Part shown: positions 62,935 to 64,000 of the stretch, one piece after another | Layout of the letters: every line of letters begins with the position of its first letter | How positions within the stretch are numbered: position 1 is the first letter of the stretch | Translations under genes and position numbers: made by a program | From: an uncultured Sphingorhabdus sp. | Lineage (GTDB): Bacteria > Pseudomonadota > Alphaproteobacteria > Sphingomonadales > Sphingomonadaceae | DNA length: 64,000 nt | NCBI GenBank assembly: GCA_937873665.1 | Contig: CALMYW010000394.1 | Coordinates: forward strand, 868,001-932,000 | Reading direction: 5' to 3' | The notes under the pieces: model-generated | Databases searched by the model: none | What the model was told of the DNA's origin: nothing | Seen by the model: the letters and a program-made list of their open reading frames with translations, nothing else

Positions 62935-63604
62935 TGACCTTCTTCACCGCCGCGACCAATCCGCGCGCAATCCACGGGAAGATACCAAGCAGCACGAACG
63001 AGCCGATGAGCGTGGGTGAGAGAAGCCCCGCGGTCGAATCGACTTTGCTGATCTGCGTGCCCGCATTCACAAAAACGGCCGTTGCGGGCAGCATGCCGAT
63101 CTGGCTCACCCAGTAAAAAGTGCGGGTTTTGATCCGTGTCAGCCCCATCAGCAGGTTGACCACAAAGAAGGGAAAGAGCGGGATCAGCCGGATTGTGAAG
63201 AGATACATTGCCCCGTCGCGGGCAATGCCATCATCGATTGCCTTGAGGCGCTCGCCAAATTTCGATTGCACCCAATCACGCAACAGGAAACGCGCCGACA
63301 GGAAGGCAAGTGTCGCGCCTATCGAAGAGGCAAAGGAGACGACGATCGTGCCAGTGACCACACCGAACAACGCCCCCGCTACCAGCGACATGATCGCCGC
63401 CCCCGGCAAAGATAGGGCTGTGACGATGACATAGATCAGGAAAAAGCCGCCAATATAGAGCAGCGGGCTGGCGTCCTTGGCCGCGATGATCTGCGCCTGC
63501 TGCGCCTTGAAGGCATCGAGGCTGAGATACTGGCCAAGGTCGAACCAGAAATAGGCCGCAATCGCCACCGCAAGCAGAGCCAGCAGGGCGATGCGCTTGT
63601 TCAT
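62924..63604 (-). CDS. TVP38/TMEM64 (VTT-domain) membrane protein
   Basis: A 226-residue inner-membrane protein with about six helices and the VTT core (FLLRDWVQSKFGERLK and RLIPLFPFFVVNLLMGLTRI). Family members act in membrane-lipid scrambling and transport in other organisms. It is coupled to the flavoprotein gene by overlap. Its bacterial function is undefined. Confidence 0.87.
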   Translation of the reverse strand: MNKRIALLALLAVAIAAYFWFDLGQYLSLDAFKAQQAQIIAAKDASPLLYIGGFFLIYVIVTALSLPGAAIMSLVAGALFGVVTGTIVVSFASSIGATLAFLSARFLLRDWVQSKFGERLKAIDDGIARDGAMYLFTIRLIPLFPFFVVNLLMGLTRIKTRTFYWVSQIGMLPATAVFVNAGTQISKVDSTAGLLSPTLIGSFVLLGIFPWIARGLVAAVKKVNAR

Positions 63605-63632
63605 GCTGTCAGAACCCTAGTGGGCATGCCGA

Positions 63633-64000
63633 TCAAAACGGTACATCATCGTCAAGGTCGTCGGAGAAGTCCCCGCCGCCAAAGCCTGCAGATCCACCTT
63701 GCCAGCCGCCGCCAGACTGGCCGCCACCACCGCTGGAAGGCGCACCGCCACCGCTGCCCCAGCCTTCGTTGCCGCCGCCCGAGCCGCCTTTAGCGCCATC
63801 GAGCATCACCAGCTTGCCATCAAATCCGCCTACGCTGATTTCGGTCGTATAGCGATCATTGCCCGACTGATCCTGCCATTTGCGGGTACGCAACTGGCCT
63901 TCGATATAGACTTTGGAGCCCTTGCGCAGAAAGCGTTCGGCAACGCCGACCAGCCCGTCGGACTGCAACACGACGCTATGCCATTCGGTGCGTTCTTTCT
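63633..64000 (-). CDS. ssb: SSB, single-stranded DNA-binding protein (5' part outside the window)
   Basis: The C-terminal 120 or so residues of SSB are present. The frame is open to the window edge, with [13 protein letters not shown] continuing the OB fold. [20 protein letters not shown] is the conserved core, followed by a Gly/Ser-rich linker and the acidic tip DDLDDDVPF that recruits partner proteins. The true start is beyond 64000. Confidence 0.95.
   Translation of the reverse strand, partial: KERTEWHSVVLQSDGLVGVAERFLRKGSKVYIEGQLRTRKWQDQSGNDRYTTEISVGGFDGKLVMLDGAKGGSGGGNEGWGSGGGAPSSGGGGQSGGGWQGGSAGFGGGDFSDDLDDDVPF

Overview
The window looks like a chromosomal segment of a sphingomonad-type alphaproteobacterium (order Sphingomonadales; genus not determined). 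This is an inference from GC-rich codon use, the gene families, Ti/RSF1010-type mobilisation genes and the CnrYXH/copAB arrangement typical of the group. It reads as three blocks of ordinary chromosome interrupted by a genomic island and followed by a large cell-surface secretion locus.

Left chromosome, 1-13073. The 3' part of ribD and then ribE (riboflavin synthesis); a secreted DUF1134/EipA-like envelope protein with its own intrinsic terminator; tRNA-Ser(GCT); a TetR regulator divergent from a tight eight-gene catabolic operon (APH-type kinase, SDR, acyl-CoA dehydrogenase, SDR, acyl-CoA ligase, amidohydrolase, zinc alcohol dehydrogenase) with a palindromic operator between them; recJ; and tRNA-Glu(TTC).

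Integrated mobilisable island, about 13074-38305. It is flanked by a perfect 15-bp direct repeat of the tRNA-Glu 3' end (13059-13073 and 38291-38305). It carries a P4-type tyrosine integrase, an AlpA regulator and an excisionase-like protein at the right end, and a TraA-type relaxase with TraC, TraD and an RSF1010-like oriT at the left end. No type IV secretion genes are present, so it is probably mobilised in trans. The cargo is a metal-resistance block: copCD; a CnrY/CnrX/CnrH-like transmembrane sensor with ECF sigma factor; copA, copB, a PepSY protein and several small Cys/His/Met-rich secreted proteins; a DUF411 protein; a MerR regulator with a 19-bp-spacer promoter; a short CDF transporter; czcCBA; and czcD.

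Right chromosome, 38373-64000. A NarL/NarX-like two-component system is divergent from a giant 4069-residue repeat adhesin, followed by an OmpA-like protein, a TolC-like outer-membrane factor, a LapB-like ABC transporter, a SleB-type cell-wall hydrolase and an HlyD-type adaptor. A LapG-like transglutaminase-fold protease lies convergent at the end. The adhesin has a PAAG di-alanine motif near residue 114, so the locus looks like a Lap-type (retained and releasable) type I secretion adhesin system, with a cell-wall hydrolase and a two-component system as unusual extra parts. No LapD-like c-di-GMP receptor lies in the window. The segment ends with a dihydrolipoamide-dehydrogenase-like flavoprotein coupled to a TVP38/VTT membrane protein, and a truncated ssb.
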